A model generated the notes under the pieces. That model made no database searches. It worked only from the letters and a program-made list of their open reading frames with translations, and was not told the origin of the DNA. From Vulcanimicrobium winogradskyi (GTDB lineage: Bacteria; Vulcanimicrobiota; Vulcanimicrobiia; Vulcanimicrobiales; Vulcanimicrobiaceae): 64,000 nt of DNA. Positions 53,810 to 61,401 of this stretch are shown piece after piece. Each line of letters begins with the position of its first letter. The first letter of the stretch is position 1. Position numbers and translations under genes: made by a program. The DNA is taken from NCBI GenBank assembly GCA_003134965.1, contig PLDA01000004.1, forward strand, positions 434,001-498,000, written 5' to 3'.

Positions 53810-54550
53810 CTGCGGCTGCAGAAATATCTCGCGGCGGCCGGCGTTGCGTCGCGCCGCCGCGCCGAGGAGCTGATCGTCGCGGGCCGGGTTCGTGTCGCGG
53901 GGCGGGTCGTGCGCGAGCTCGGCACGAGCGTCGACGACGGCGCGCGCGTCGAGGTCGACGGGCGGGTCGTGCGGCCGGCCGAAACGCGCACCTACGTCGT
54001 GATGCACAAACCGGCCGGCGTGATGACGACGATGCGCGATCCGGAGGGGCGTCGTACCGTCAGCGATCTGGTGCGGGCGGCCGGCGTCACCGCCCGCGTC
54101 GTCCCCGTCGGGCGGCTCGACTACGATACGAGCGGCGTGCTGCTGCTGACCGACGACGGTGAGGCGGCCAACGTGCTGACCCACCCGCGGTTCGGCGTCG
54201 AGAAGACCTATCGGGCAACCCTGCGCGGGCGGCTCGAGCCGACCGCGGTCGAGAAGATCCTGCGCGGCGTGCGGCTCGAGGAAGGCCGCGCGGCGCCGGC
54301 GCTGGTGCGCGTCGTCGCCGTTCGCCGCGACGTCTCGCTGGTCGACATCACGATCCACGAGGGCCGCAACCGCCAGGTCCGCCGTATGTTCGAGGTGGTC
54401 GAGCATCCGGTCATCGCGCTCACCAGGCTGCGCTTCGGTCCGATCTCACTGGGCGAGCTGGCCCCCGGCGCGGTCCGGCCGGCGACGCCGCGCGAAGTCG
54501 CCGCCCTCCACCGGGTGGTCAGCGATTCGCGCGAGGCGGTGGCGCCGTGA
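53810..54550 (+). CDS. rluB: RluB/RsuA-type pseudouridine synthase
   Basis: A 246-residue rRNA-modifying enzyme: S4 domain at the N-terminus (LRLQKYLAAAGVASRRRAEE) and catalytic domain with VGRLDYDTSGVLLLTDDGEA (catalytic Asp), HPRFGVEKTYRA and EGRNRQVRRMFEVVEHPV. The canonical N-terminus M-R-L-Q-K-Y aligns with CTG 53810, twelve bases after the rho stop with AGGA nine bases upstream; no conventional start lies near. Coupled to aroH by GTGA. Confidence 0.92.
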   Translation: MRLQKYLAAAGVASRRRAEELIVAGRVRVAGRVVRELGTSVDDGARVEVDGRVVRPAETRTYVVMHKPAGVMTTMRDPEGRRTVSDLVRAAGVTARVVPVGRLDYDTSGVLLLTDDGEAANVLTHPRFGVEKTYRATLRGRLEPTAVEKILRGVRLEEGRAAPALVRVVAVRRDVSLVDITIHEGRNRQVRRMFEVVEHPVIALTRLRFGPISLGELAPGAVRPATPREVAALHRVVSDSREAVAP

Positions 54551-54912
54551 TCCTGCGCGGCATTCGCGGCGCCACGACGGTGGCGGGCGACGAGCCGGGC
54601 TTGATCCTGGATGCGACCGAGCAACTGCTCCGGGAGATCGTGCAGCGCAACGGCTTCGTCCCGGAGGACGTCGCGTCGGCGCTCTTTACCGTCACTCCGG
54701 ACCTCGTCTCGGAGTTCCCGGCGGCGGCCGCTCGCCGCATGGGGTGGACGCTTGTGCCGCTGTTGAACTTCACGGAAATCGGGGTACCCGGAAGGCTGGA
54801 GCGCTGTATTCGGGTCCTGGTGCACGTCAACACCGACCAGCCGCAGGACCGCATCCAGCACGTCTATTTGGAAGGCGCGACCGTTCTCCGGCCCGACCTG
54901 ACCGGTCGCTAA
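54547..54912 (+). CDS. aroH: Chorismate mutase, AroH type
   Basis: A 121-residue trimeric chorismate mutase, converting chorismate to prephenate for Phe/Tyr synthesis. Full family pattern: LRGIRGATTVAGDEPGLILD, LLREIVQRNGFVPEDVASAL, FTVTPDLVSEFPAAAARRMG, VPLLNFTEIGVPGRLERCIR and HVNTDQPQDRIQHVYLEGA. Length equals that of the Bacillus enzyme within a few residues. Start GTG 54547 (GTGA). Confidence 0.95.
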   Translation: MILRGIRGATTVAGDEPGLILDATEQLLREIVQRNGFVPEDVASALFTVTPDLVSEFPAAAARRMGWTLVPLLNFTEIGVPGRLERCIRVLVHVNTDQPQDRIQHVYLEGATVLRPDLTGR

Positions 54913-55119
54913 CCGAGCCGATTCGCAGGCAGTCGTCCGGCGGTACGCCGAGCAGGTGTTGAGGAGAGCATAGCCAATCGCGCTCGGTCGCACGTGGTGC
55001 ATTGCGAGGCCGGCCGGGAGCCGCTCGTGCATCGCGTTCGCTCGGAACCGGCGGTCCTCGTCCCGCGTTAGTTCCCGTACCCTGGATCGTTTCCGGAGCT
55101 ACCCTCTCCAAGAGGTACC
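54913..55119. other. Intergenic region, 207 bp
   Basis: Between aroH and the TonB-operon TPR gene. It ends with AGAGG five bases before ATG 55120. Otherwise nothing was recognised: no good promoter pair, no clear terminator and no conserved reading frame. Confidence 0.5.
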
Positions 55120-56460
55120 ATGGTCGAGAGAACCCTTCGCCCGCTCGCCGCGCTCGCGTTCACGGCGCTCGCCGCCGCGTCGCTCCAGCTCGCGGCGCCC
55201 GCCCAGACCAGCGTGTACTACACGCCGCCGAAGGTCGTCAAACAGGCGGATCCGAGCGTACCGGTCGCCGGGAAAGGCGCCGTCACCGTACAGGTGTTCG
55301 TGCACAAAAACGGCGCGATCGGCGCGGTGAAGATCCAGAAGTCGACCAACCACGGAGACGATGCCGCGGCGCTCGAGATCGCGAAGAACTCGACCTACAA
55401 ACCCGGGATGCGCGACGGCAAAGCGGTCGACGCCTTCTACACGATGGACCTGAAATTCTTGGGCTCGTCGGTCGTGAACGATACCGGCAGCAGCGTGAGT
55501 CAAGTCGTCCAAGCGAACGCGCTGATCCGCGCGAACAAGTTCCCCGAGGCGAAGACCGCGCTCCAATCGTACTTGGCTTCGCACCCCGGTGACAAAAACG
55601 CGCAAGCGCTGCTCGGTGTCGCCGACGAATACCTCGACCCTCCCGACGCGCAAGGCGCCGCCGCCGCGTTCGATGCCGCCGGAACGATCCCGGATCGTTT
55701 CAAGGTGGTCGCCGCCAAAGCGTACTCGGACGCCGCGGTCGACGCGCTGAAGGCAAAGAACAACGACCTCGCGATCGCGCTCTCCGACAAGGCGCTCGCG
55801 CTCCAGCAGAACGTGAACACACTGTTCATCCGGGGGACCGCCTACGGGAACGCGCAGAAGTACCCCGCAGCGATCGCCGACCTGGAGAAGGCGAAGGCGC
55901 AGGCGACCGCCGGTCACGCCGACAACGCGACCCTCAACGCGATCGACGCCTCGCTCGCCACCGCCTACATCTTCGGCGGTCAGGCCGACAAGGGGGTCGC
56001 GCTGGCGAAGGAACTCAAGGCGCGCGATCCGTCCAACACCCGCATCGACGACACTCTGGCGGCGTACTATAACCAGCAGGCCGTCGCTGCGATGCAGGCG
56101 GGCCGGAGGGCGGAAGCGGTGACCGACCTCGAGAACGCGGCGCGGTCGGTCCCCTCGCGCGCCGTCGTGCTGTACGTGCAGGCGGCGAACATACTCGCGG
56201 GGGCGGCCAAGCCGGATTGGAAGGGCGTGAAGGCCGAAGCCGACAAGGCGCTCGCCCTCGATCCGAACGACGCGCGCGCGAATCTCGTTGCCGGGATCGC
56301 GCTCGCGAACAGCATCGATCCCAAGACCGTGAACCCCGACACGAAGCCCGCGATGGCGTACCTTCAGAAGGCCAAAGCGAACTCCGGTTCATCCGACGCG
56401 TCGCTCAACGCCGAGATCGACAAGGCGATCGCGGCGCTCACGAAGATCACACCTAAGTAG
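55120..56460 (+). CDS. Exported TonB-C-like domain fused to TPR repeats
   Basis: A 446-residue protein with a signal peptide (LAALAFTALAAASLQLAAPA). Residues ~38-115 look like a TonB C-terminal domain: PVAGKGAVTVQVFVHKNGAI, VKIQKSTNHGDDAAALEIAK and NSTYKPGMRDGKAV. Seven or so TPR-like repeats follow (ANALIRANKFPEAKTALQSY and others). There is no membrane anchor or Pro-rich linker, so it would be soluble in the periplasm. It stands at the head of the exbB-exbD-exbD-tonB operon, which suggests it works with the energy-transducing complex. Confidence 0.75.
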   Translation: MVERTLRPLAALAFTALAAASLQLAAPAQTSVYYTPPKVVKQADPSVPVAGKGAVTVQVFVHKNGAIGAVKIQKSTNHGDDAAALEIAKNSTYKPGMRDGKAVDAFYTMDLKFLGSSVVNDTGSSVSQVVQANALIRANKFPEAKTALQSYLASHPGDKNAQALLGVADEYLDPPDAQGAAAAFDAAGTIPDRFKVVAAKAYSDAAVDALKAKNNDLAIALSDKALALQQNVNTLFIRGTAYGNAQKYPAAIADLEKAKAQATAGHADNATLNAIDASLATAYIFGGQADKGVALAKELKARDPSNTRIDDTLAAYYNQQAVAAMQAGRRAEAVTDLENAARSVPSRAVVLYVQAANILAGAAKPDWKGVKAEADKALALDPNDARANLVAGIALANSIDPKTVNPDTKPAMAYLQKAKANSGSSDASLNAEIDKAIAALTKITPK

Positions 56461-56583
56461 GAATGGACGCCGGGGGCGCCAACACCTAGGCCCGCGCCGG
56501 GCAGTCCCCGGCTAGCTTCGTCTGACCCGGCTCGCGCCGGAGACTCAAACTCCCTCGAAGACTCGGAGGCGAAACCAGAGCTC

Positions 56584-57255
56584 GTGGATTTCAGCGGATT
56601 TTTCACCATGATCGATCAGGGCGGTCCCGCAATGTGGATCCTCCTCGTGATGTCGATCGCCGCGGTCGCTATCGTGATCGAACGGCTGCTCTTCTTCGCC
56701 AGTCAGCACTCGGATTCGAAGGGCCTGCTGAAGGCGATCGGCCTGAAAATCGCCGAGGACGACCTCGAAGGCGCGATCAAGATCTGCCGCCAGAACAAAG
56801 GGATGCTCCCCAAAATCCTGGCGTTCGGCCTTCAGCGCGGGGAGAAGAACCGCGCCGACATCACCGACGCGCTGTCGATCGCGCTGATGGAGAACCTGAA
56901 CACGCTCGAGCGCAACCTCGGCGTCATCGGTACCATCGCGGTCATCGCACCGTTCGTCGGGTTGTTCGGTACGGTGCTCGGCGTCATGCGCACCTTCCAA
57001 GATATCGCCCTCAAAGGGAACTCGACCCCGGCCGTCGTCTCGGCGGGTGTCGCCGAAGCGCTGATCACCACGGCGGCCGGCCTGTTCGTGGCCGTCACCG
57101 CGGTTGTTTTCTTCAACTACTTCAAGACCCGGATCAAGGCGTACAACCAGGAGATGATCGTCTCGGCCAACCAGCTCGCCGAGATGCTCCACTTCCACAA
57201 CACCGGCGCCTCGATCCCGACCGACCTGTACAAGCCGGCCGCGGAAGCGAAGTAA
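56584..57255 (+). CDS. exbB: MotA/TolQ/ExbB proton-channel family protein
   Basis: A 223-residue inner-membrane protein with three helices: MWILLVMSIAAVAIVIERLL, LGVIGTIAVIAPFVGLFGTV and ALITTAAGLFVAVTAVVFFN. The second and third helices carry the conserved G-L-x-G-T-V-x-G-M segment (FVGLFGTVLGVMRTF) that lines the proton path. GTG 56584. It pairs with the two ExbD-like proteins encoded next to it to power a TonB-like protein. Confidence 0.92.
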   Translation: MDFSGFFTMIDQGGPAMWILLVMSIAAVAIVIERLLFFASQHSDSKGLLKAIGLKIAEDDLEGAIKICRQNKGMLPKILAFGLQRGEKNRADITDALSIALMENLNTLERNLGVIGTIAVIAPFVGLFGTVLGVMRTFQDIALKGNSTPAVVSAGVAEALITTAAGLFVAVTAVVFFNYFKTRIKAYNQEMIVSANQLAEMLHFHNTGASIPTDLYKPAAEAK

Positions 57256-57286
57256 CCCTGAACCTCTCGATCAAAGGGCTCGACTC

Positions 57287-57700
57287 ATGAGCATGGTCTC
57301 CGCCCAGCAGGACGACGCGGTGATGTCCGAGATCAACATCACGCCCTTCACGGACGTGCTGCTGGTCCTCCTCATCATCTTCATGATCCTTGCGGCGCTC
57401 GTGGCGCCGCCGGGTTTCGAGAAACAGTTGCCGGACAAGAACGACAACACGCCGATCCAGCAGCAGAAGAAGACTGACAGCATCGAAGTCCTCGTCAATG
57501 AAACCGGAACGATCTACGTCGACGGCAAGCGCACGGACGCCACCCGTATCTATGCAGATATGAGCGACGTCCGCCGGCGCAGGGGCGACAAGCACGTCTC
57601 GCTCACCGCGGACGTCAAGGCGCCCTACGGCACGATCATCCGTATTCTGGACGCCGCGAAGGTCGCGGGTCTGGAAGACGTCGGCTTCGTCACCTCGTAA
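57287..57700 (+). CDS. exbD: ExbD/TolR-like protein (first copy)
   Basis: A 137-residue protein with one N-terminal helix, INITPFTDVLLVLLIIFMIL, containing the Asp (in F-T-D-V) essential for proton transfer in this family. The C-terminal periplasmic domain shows SIEVLVNETGTIYVDGKRTD and DVKAPYGTIIRILDAAKVAG. ATG 57287. A paralogue follows 25 bp later; tandem ExbD genes are known in several phyla. Confidence 0.92.
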   Translation: MSMVSAQQDDAVMSEINITPFTDVLLVLLIIFMILAALVAPPGFEKQLPDKNDNTPIQQQKKTDSIEVLVNETGTIYVDGKRTDATRIYADMSDVRRRRGDKHVSLTADVKAPYGTIIRILDAAKVAGLEDVGFVTS

Positions 57701-57725
57701 GAGTAAGAGAAGGAAACTCCGCTTC

Positions 57726-58154
57726 GTGGCCGTCTCCACCGGACAAGGCGAAGAAGAAGTGATGTCGACGATCAACATCACGCCCTTCACGGACGTGTTG
57801 CTGGTCCTCCTGATCATCTTCATCATCCTCGCCTCGGTCGTCAAAGAGCCTCGGCTCCCCGACGCCAAGAACAAACAAAAGGTCCATCCCTCGCAGATCG
57901 TGGTCCTGGTCGACGAGCACAACGACGTGCAGATCGGCTCGAACGTCGTCAACGAGATGCAGGCGAAGGTTCAATTCCAGCAGCTCGTCAAGAATACGGG
58001 CAGCGGGTTGAAGACCGTCATCATCAAGGCGAACCCGAAGGCGAGCTTCGGGACGATCTTGCGCGTCATGGACGCCGCAAAGGCGGCGAACCTGACGACC
58101 TTCGGCTTGGCCAACCACGTCGAAGGGACGCCGGAAGGGGCATCTGGGAGCTAG
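57726..58154 (+). CDS. exbD2: ExbD/TolR-like protein (second copy)
   Basis: A 142-residue paralogue of the preceding ExbD: INITPFTDVLLVLLIIFIIL with the same Asp, then a periplasmic domain with QIVVLVDEHNDVQIGSNVVN and ANPKASFGTILRVMDAAKAA. GTG 57726 is preceded by AAGGAAA. Both copies share 15 identical residues in the helix, so they arose by duplication and may form a hetero-dimer inside the ExbB ring. Confidence 0.9.
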   Translation: MAVSTGQGEEEVMSTINITPFTDVLLVLLIIFIILASVVKEPRLPDAKNKQKVHPSQIVVLVDEHNDVQIGSNVVNEMQAKVQFQQLVKNTGSGLKTVIIKANPKASFGTILRVMDAAKAANLTTFGLANHVEGTPEGASGS

Positions 58155-58916
58155 ATGGCGAGCAACCGCGCTCCGAAGCCCCCGGTTCCGACAGCCGAGC
58201 GGGCCAAGAACTTCCTTTTCTACGGGTTTGCGCTCTCGATCGTGCTGCACCTGATCGGCGGGCCGTTCCTGAAGTTCGAGAAGACGCACGCCGAGGAAGA
58301 TCAGCCGCAGAAGGTGACGGTGGTGCGGGTCCCCACGCCGCCGCCGACCCCGCCGCCGACGCCGACGCCGCACCCGACCCCGCCGCCGACCCCACCGCCG
58401 AAGCAGACCCCGCCGCCGCAGCAGACGCCCGCGCCGCAGCAGCCGAAGATCAAGATCAACACGCAGAAGACGGAGTCGAAGTCGAACAGCGGCCCGCAGG
58501 AGACGGCGAACAAGTACACGACCGGCAACACCCAGGGGATCCCGCAAGGTCAAGGGACGGCGGCACCGTCGACCGCCCCGCCGGCGACCCCTGCCCCGGC
58601 GCAGCCGACGCCGAGGCCGACGCCGACCCCGGCCAGTTGCGCGCGTCCGAACGTCGCCGCGACCACCCTGCGCGCGATCGAGCCGGACACTCCGCAGATG
58701 GCACAGCAGCAGGGGATCGCGGGGGTGGTTCAGGTCATCGTCTCGCTGAACGCCGACAGCAAGGTCACCGGAACACGGGTTCAGAGCTCGCCGAGCGCGA
58801 TCCTGAACAACGCGGCGCTCAGCGCGGCCCGGAACTCGACGTTCCAGACCGAGATCCGGGACTGCAAGCCGATCGCCGCCGACTACATCTTCAGCGTCGA
58901 CTTTAGTTCCCAATAG
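58155..58916 (+). CDS. tonB: TonB-family energy transducer
   Basis: A 253-residue protein: short cytoplasmic N-terminus, one helix (FLFYGFALSIVLHLIGGPFL), a long Pro/Thr/Gln-rich periplasmic linker (~residues 55-155) and a C-terminal TonB domain. The latter includes LRAIEPDTPQMAQQQGIAGV, VQVIVSLNADSKVTGTRVQS, SAARNSTFQTEIRDCKP and YIFSVDF. Two cysteines (in SCARPN and RDCKP) may form a disulphide. It starts directly after the exbD2 stop and is followed by a strong terminator. Confidence 0.9.
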   Translation: MASNRAPKPPVPTAERAKNFLFYGFALSIVLHLIGGPFLKFEKTHAEEDQPQKVTVVRVPTPPPTPPPTPTPHPTPPPTPPPKQTPPPQQTPAPQQPKIKINTQKTESKSNSGPQETANKYTTGNTQGIPQGQGTAAPSTAPPATPAPAQPTPRPTPTPASCARPNVAATTLRAIEPDTPQMAQQQGIAGVVQVIVSLNADSKVTGTRVQSSPSAILNNAALSAARNSTFQTEIRDCKPIAADYIFSVDFSSQ

Positions 58917-58921
58917 AGGCG

Positions 58922-58943
58922 ATGGCGCTCTGAACGAGCGCCA
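58922..58943. other. Perfect 9-bp hairpin after tonB
   Basis: ATGGCGCTC-TGAAC-GAGCGCCAT forms a perfect stem with a five-base loop just past the tonB stop and before the main terminator. It has no T-run of its own; it may protect the 3' end of the mRNA or reinforce termination. Confidence 0.5.
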
Positions 58944-58960
58944 TACGCCTGCGGACGCAA

Positions 58961-58991
58961 AACGCCCCGGCCCTTCGGGCGGGGCGTTTTC
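58961..58991 (+). terminator. Intrinsic terminator of the TonB operon
   Basis: AACGCCCC and GGGGCGTT pair as an outer stem around GCCC-TTC-GGGC, followed by TTTTCTG. This is a textbook intrinsic terminator, with A-rich flank upstream and T-run downstream, so it could also act on the opposite strand for the convergent PilZ gene. Confidence 0.85.
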
Positions 58992-59020
58992 TGCGTCCTG
59001 GTCATCTCGGCGGGTGGGCT

Positions 59021-59380
59021 TTACAGCACTCCCAAATCGCGGAGCTGGTACATCATCTCGATGTAGCCGAGGAGCTGCGACTCTTGCTCGGGGGTGCGGT
59101 CGGTGAATTCGACGCCGGTTCGATACTTGGCGAGCCCGCCGTCGTAGCGGCACCAGCGCACCTCGCCGGTGAGGCGGAGCGGCGGGCGCGGGTCGCCCCG
59201 CAGTTCCAGTTCCAACCGCAGCGCCTGCCCCATCGGAAGCTCGGTCTCGGCGAGCATCGCGAGTCCGCCGAGCCCGACGTCATACGTTTCGGTGCGTGCC
59301 TCCGCGAACTCGTCGGCGATCGTATAGGCGACGAGCATCGGCGCGTCCGAGAGCCGGCGATGCGACCGTACTTCACTCAC
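59021..59380 (-). CDS. PilZ-domain protein (c-di-GMP binding)
   Basis: A 119-residue single PilZ domain. EVRSHRRLS supplies the R-x-x-x-R motif and TYDVGLGGLAML the D/N-x-S-x-x-G motif, here with Gly instead of Ser. QALRLELELRGDPRPPLRLT, VRWCRYDGG and TGVEFTDR complete the barrel. PilZ proteins bind c-di-GMP and modulate motility or polysaccharide export. Start GTG 59380. It is divergent from uppP, 57 bp away. Confidence 0.8.
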   Translation of the reverse strand: MSEVRSHRRLSDAPMLVAYTIADEFAEARTETYDVGLGGLAMLAETELPMGQALRLELELRGDPRPPLRLTGEVRWCRYDGGLAKYRTGVEFTDRTPEQESQLLGYIEMMYQLRDLGVL

Positions 59381-59437
59381 GCGTCGGCCTTTCGCGCGAG
59401 CGGGAAAGCCTCCCCTGCGTGCGAACCGAGCCGCGTT

Positions 59438-60319
59438 GTGACGTTCTTGCAAGCGATGCTGCTCGCGGTACTGCAGGGCGTCAGCGAACTCTTCCCGGTC
59501 AGCAGCCTCGGACACACCGTGCTCCTTCCCGCGTTGCTGAGGTGGGGCATCGACGAAGGATCGGACTCGTTTCTCGCGTTCGTCGTCGTGCTCCACCTCG
59601 GGACCGCACTGGCGCTGATCGTGTTCTATCGCGACGACTGGGTCGCGATCGTGCGCGCGTTCGTCGCGACGATCGTTCGAGGCCGGATCGGCGACGACCC
59701 GAACGAGCGGACGGCGTGGCTGCTGGTGGCGGGGACGGTCCCCGTCGGCGTGCTCGGCGTCCTGCTCGAGTCGAGCGTCAAGAAGCTGTTCGCCTCGCCG
59801 ATCCCGGTCTCGCTGTTCCTGTTCGCGAACGGGTTCATCATGCTGCTCGGCGAGTGGCTGCGGCGCCGCCAGCATCCTTCGACAACCCTTCGACAGGCTC
59901 AGGGTGACACGGTAGCTTATCGACAGCTGCCCGAGCTCAAGGGCACCGACGGCGTGATGGTCGGGTTCGCGCAGTCGCTCGCGCTGCTGCCCGGTATCTC
60001 GCGTTCGGGCTCGGCGATCGTCGCGGGGCTGCTGCGCGATCTGCGGCACGAGGATGCTGCGCGATACTCGTTCCTGCTTGCGACGCCGGTGATCCTCGCC
60101 GCGAGCGTGCTCGAGTTTCCGAAGCTCTTCGTTCCGGACGCGCACGGCGTGCTCGCCCAGGCGGTGGTCGGCGGCGTGCTCGCGGGCCTGACGGCGTACG
60201 CCTCGGTTGCGTTCCTGACTCGCTATTTCCGTCACAGCGACCTCTCGCCATTCGCGTGGTACTGCCTCGCTGCCGGCGCCGTCTCGTTCGTTCTCTTCGC
60301 TACGAAAGTAATCGCATGA
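59438..60319 (+). CDS. uppP: Undecaprenyl-diphosphatase UppP/BacA
   Basis: A 293-residue membrane enzyme that recycles the lipid carrier of peptidoglycan and polysaccharide synthesis. Motifs: AVLQGVSELFPVSSLGHTVL (E-x-x-P-V-S-S-x-G-H) and FAQSLALLPGISRSGSAIVA (P-G-x-S-R-S-G), with eight or so helices. Between residues ~146 and 162 it has an extra loop (HPSTTLRQAQGDTVAY) encoded by an interspersed DNA repeat at 59876-59912. GTG 59438 starts at the conserved N-terminus. Coupled to the next small gene (ATGA). Confidence 0.93.
   Translation: MTFLQAMLLAVLQGVSELFPVSSLGHTVLLPALLRWGIDEGSDSFLAFVVVLHLGTALALIVFYRDDWVAIVRAFVATIVRGRIGDDPNERTAWLLVAGTVPVGVLGVLLESSVKKLFASPIPVSLFLFANGFIMLLGEWLRRRQHPSTTLRQAQGDTVAYRQLPELKGTDGVMVGFAQSLALLPGISRSGSAIVAGLLRDLRHEDAARYSFLLATPVILAASVLEFPKLFVPDAHGVLAQAVVGGVLAGLTAYASVAFLTRYFRHSDLSPFAWYCLAAGAVSFVLFATKVIA
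59876..59912 (+). repeat. Interspersed CCTTCGACAGGCTCAGG-type repeat copy inside uppP
   Basis: CCTTCGACAACCCTTCGACAGGCTCAGGG.. with a duplicated CCTTCGACA start lies in frame in uppP. This short sequence type recurs in many environmental high-GC genomes, usually between genes. The other copy in this window is at 43747-43799. Confidence 0.65.
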
Positions 60320-60489
60320 AACAGCTCGCGCTGCTCCTGGCCCTGGTCTTCCTCATCATCGCCGTGCTCTACTGGACCGGACACTTCTATCCGGCCGGCA
60401 TCCACGCCAAGCACGGCATCGTCAGCGTGATCCTCGCGCTGCTCTGCCTCGTGTGGTACCGGTTCCAGAGCGCGACGCCCGCGCGCTGA
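60316..60489 (+). CDS. Small membrane protein, unknown
   Basis: A 57-residue protein with two hydrophobic stretches (LALLLALVFLIIAVLYWTG and GIVSVILALLCLVWYRF). ATG 60316 overlaps the uppP stop (ATGA), so it is translated with uppP. No family recognised; it may be an accessory subunit of the phosphatase or unrelated. Confidence 0.6.
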   Translation: MKQLALLLALVFLIIAVLYWTGHFYPAGIHAKHGIVSVILALLCLVWYRFQSATPAR

Positions 60490-61401
60490 CTACTTTTTCC
60501 CGATGATGTAGATTTCTTCGTCGTTGGGCGTGACGATCTCGATGTGCGGACGCTGCGCGCGGACGAGGCGTTCGAAACGCGTCGCTTCGAGCGCGGACGA
60601 CTGCACGATCACGTACGGTGCTGCGCCGGCCGCGAGCACGTCGGCGATCGCCCGGTCGTAACTCGCGTCGTCGTTGATGCGGCCGCCGAAGACCGTGTCG
60701 CGGTAGAGGCGCTCGACGTTGAGATAGGGATCGCCCTGCCACCACGCCTCCCACATCCAGACGCGCGCGTCGATCCGTTTCGCGCCGCTGCGTCCGGGCG
60801 GGGCGAGATAGATCGCGTCGGCGCGCACCGCGCCGAGTGTCGTAGCGAAGTCGGCACGGCGCACGGTGTTGCGCCTGCCGTTGCTGACGACCCAGCGTTC
60901 GGTCTCGCGGATGTAGTGCCACGCGAGCTCGCTCGGCGGAACGTCGACCATCTCGTCGGGATGACGCGCTTTGAGCAGCCAGTGGCAGAGCACGTGCCAC
61001 AAGCCGACCAGTGCGAGCCCGGTCTGTCCGTCGCTGCGCAGCGCGTGCACGTTCGCGTGCCACACGCTCAGGTACCGGCACTGATCTTCGCTGAAAAAGA
61101 CCCCTTCCCAGGCCCGGAACAGGTCGGACGGATAAATGCGCCCGGGGAGCATCTCGACGACCTCGGCGACTTCCGCATCGCGCAGGATCGTGAAGTCGTT
61201 CGCAACGAGGCCTTCGCCCGCGCGAACGAACCACTCGAGCAGGTCGCCGCCGTGCACGGCGATGCCGTGGCGCTTGAGCACGTTGAGGTGCATCGGCAAG
61301 CCCATGAACGGATCGACGATGCTGCCGATCCCGCGTTCGCGGCACAGGTCGAGCAGCCGCGTTCCGGAGACACGCCGGGTGCGGGCCGGAAGATCGATCA
61401 C
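60490..61401 (-). CDS. D12-class adenine-methylase-like protein, divergent
   Basis: A 303-residue protein resembling Dam/D12 DNA adenine methyltransferases. SIVDPFMGLPMHLNVLKRHG fits the SAM-binding P-F-x-G-x-G motif, AVHGGDLLEW the following acidic residue, VFFSEDQCRYLSVW the helical target domain, and DAIYLAPPGRSG the place of the catalytic D-P-P-Y, here A-P-P-G. PYVIVQSSA is the last strand. The altered motif makes DNA methylation doubtful. Start GTG 61401 overlaps the stop of the neighbouring gene (GTGA). Function unknown. Confidence 0.55.
   Translation of the reverse strand: MIDLPARTRRVSGTRLLDLCRERGIGSIVDPFMGLPMHLNVLKRHGIAVHGGDLLEWFVRAGEGLVANDFTILRDAEVAEVVEMLPGRIYPSDLFRAWEGVFFSEDQCRYLSVWHANVHALRSDGQTGLALVGLWHVLCHWLLKARHPDEMVDVPPSELAWHYIRETERWVVSNGRRNTVRRADFATTLGAVRADAIYLAPPGRSGAKRIDARVWMWEAWWQGDPYLNVERLYRDTVFGGRINDDASYDRAIADVLAAGAAPYVIVQSSALEATRFERLVRAQRPHIEIVTPNDEEIYIIGKK

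Noticed and set aside
58322..58440. Short tandem CCG/ACC-type repeats
   Set aside because: They encode the Pro/Thr-rich linker of the TonB protein; no separate repeat element or CRISPR is needed.
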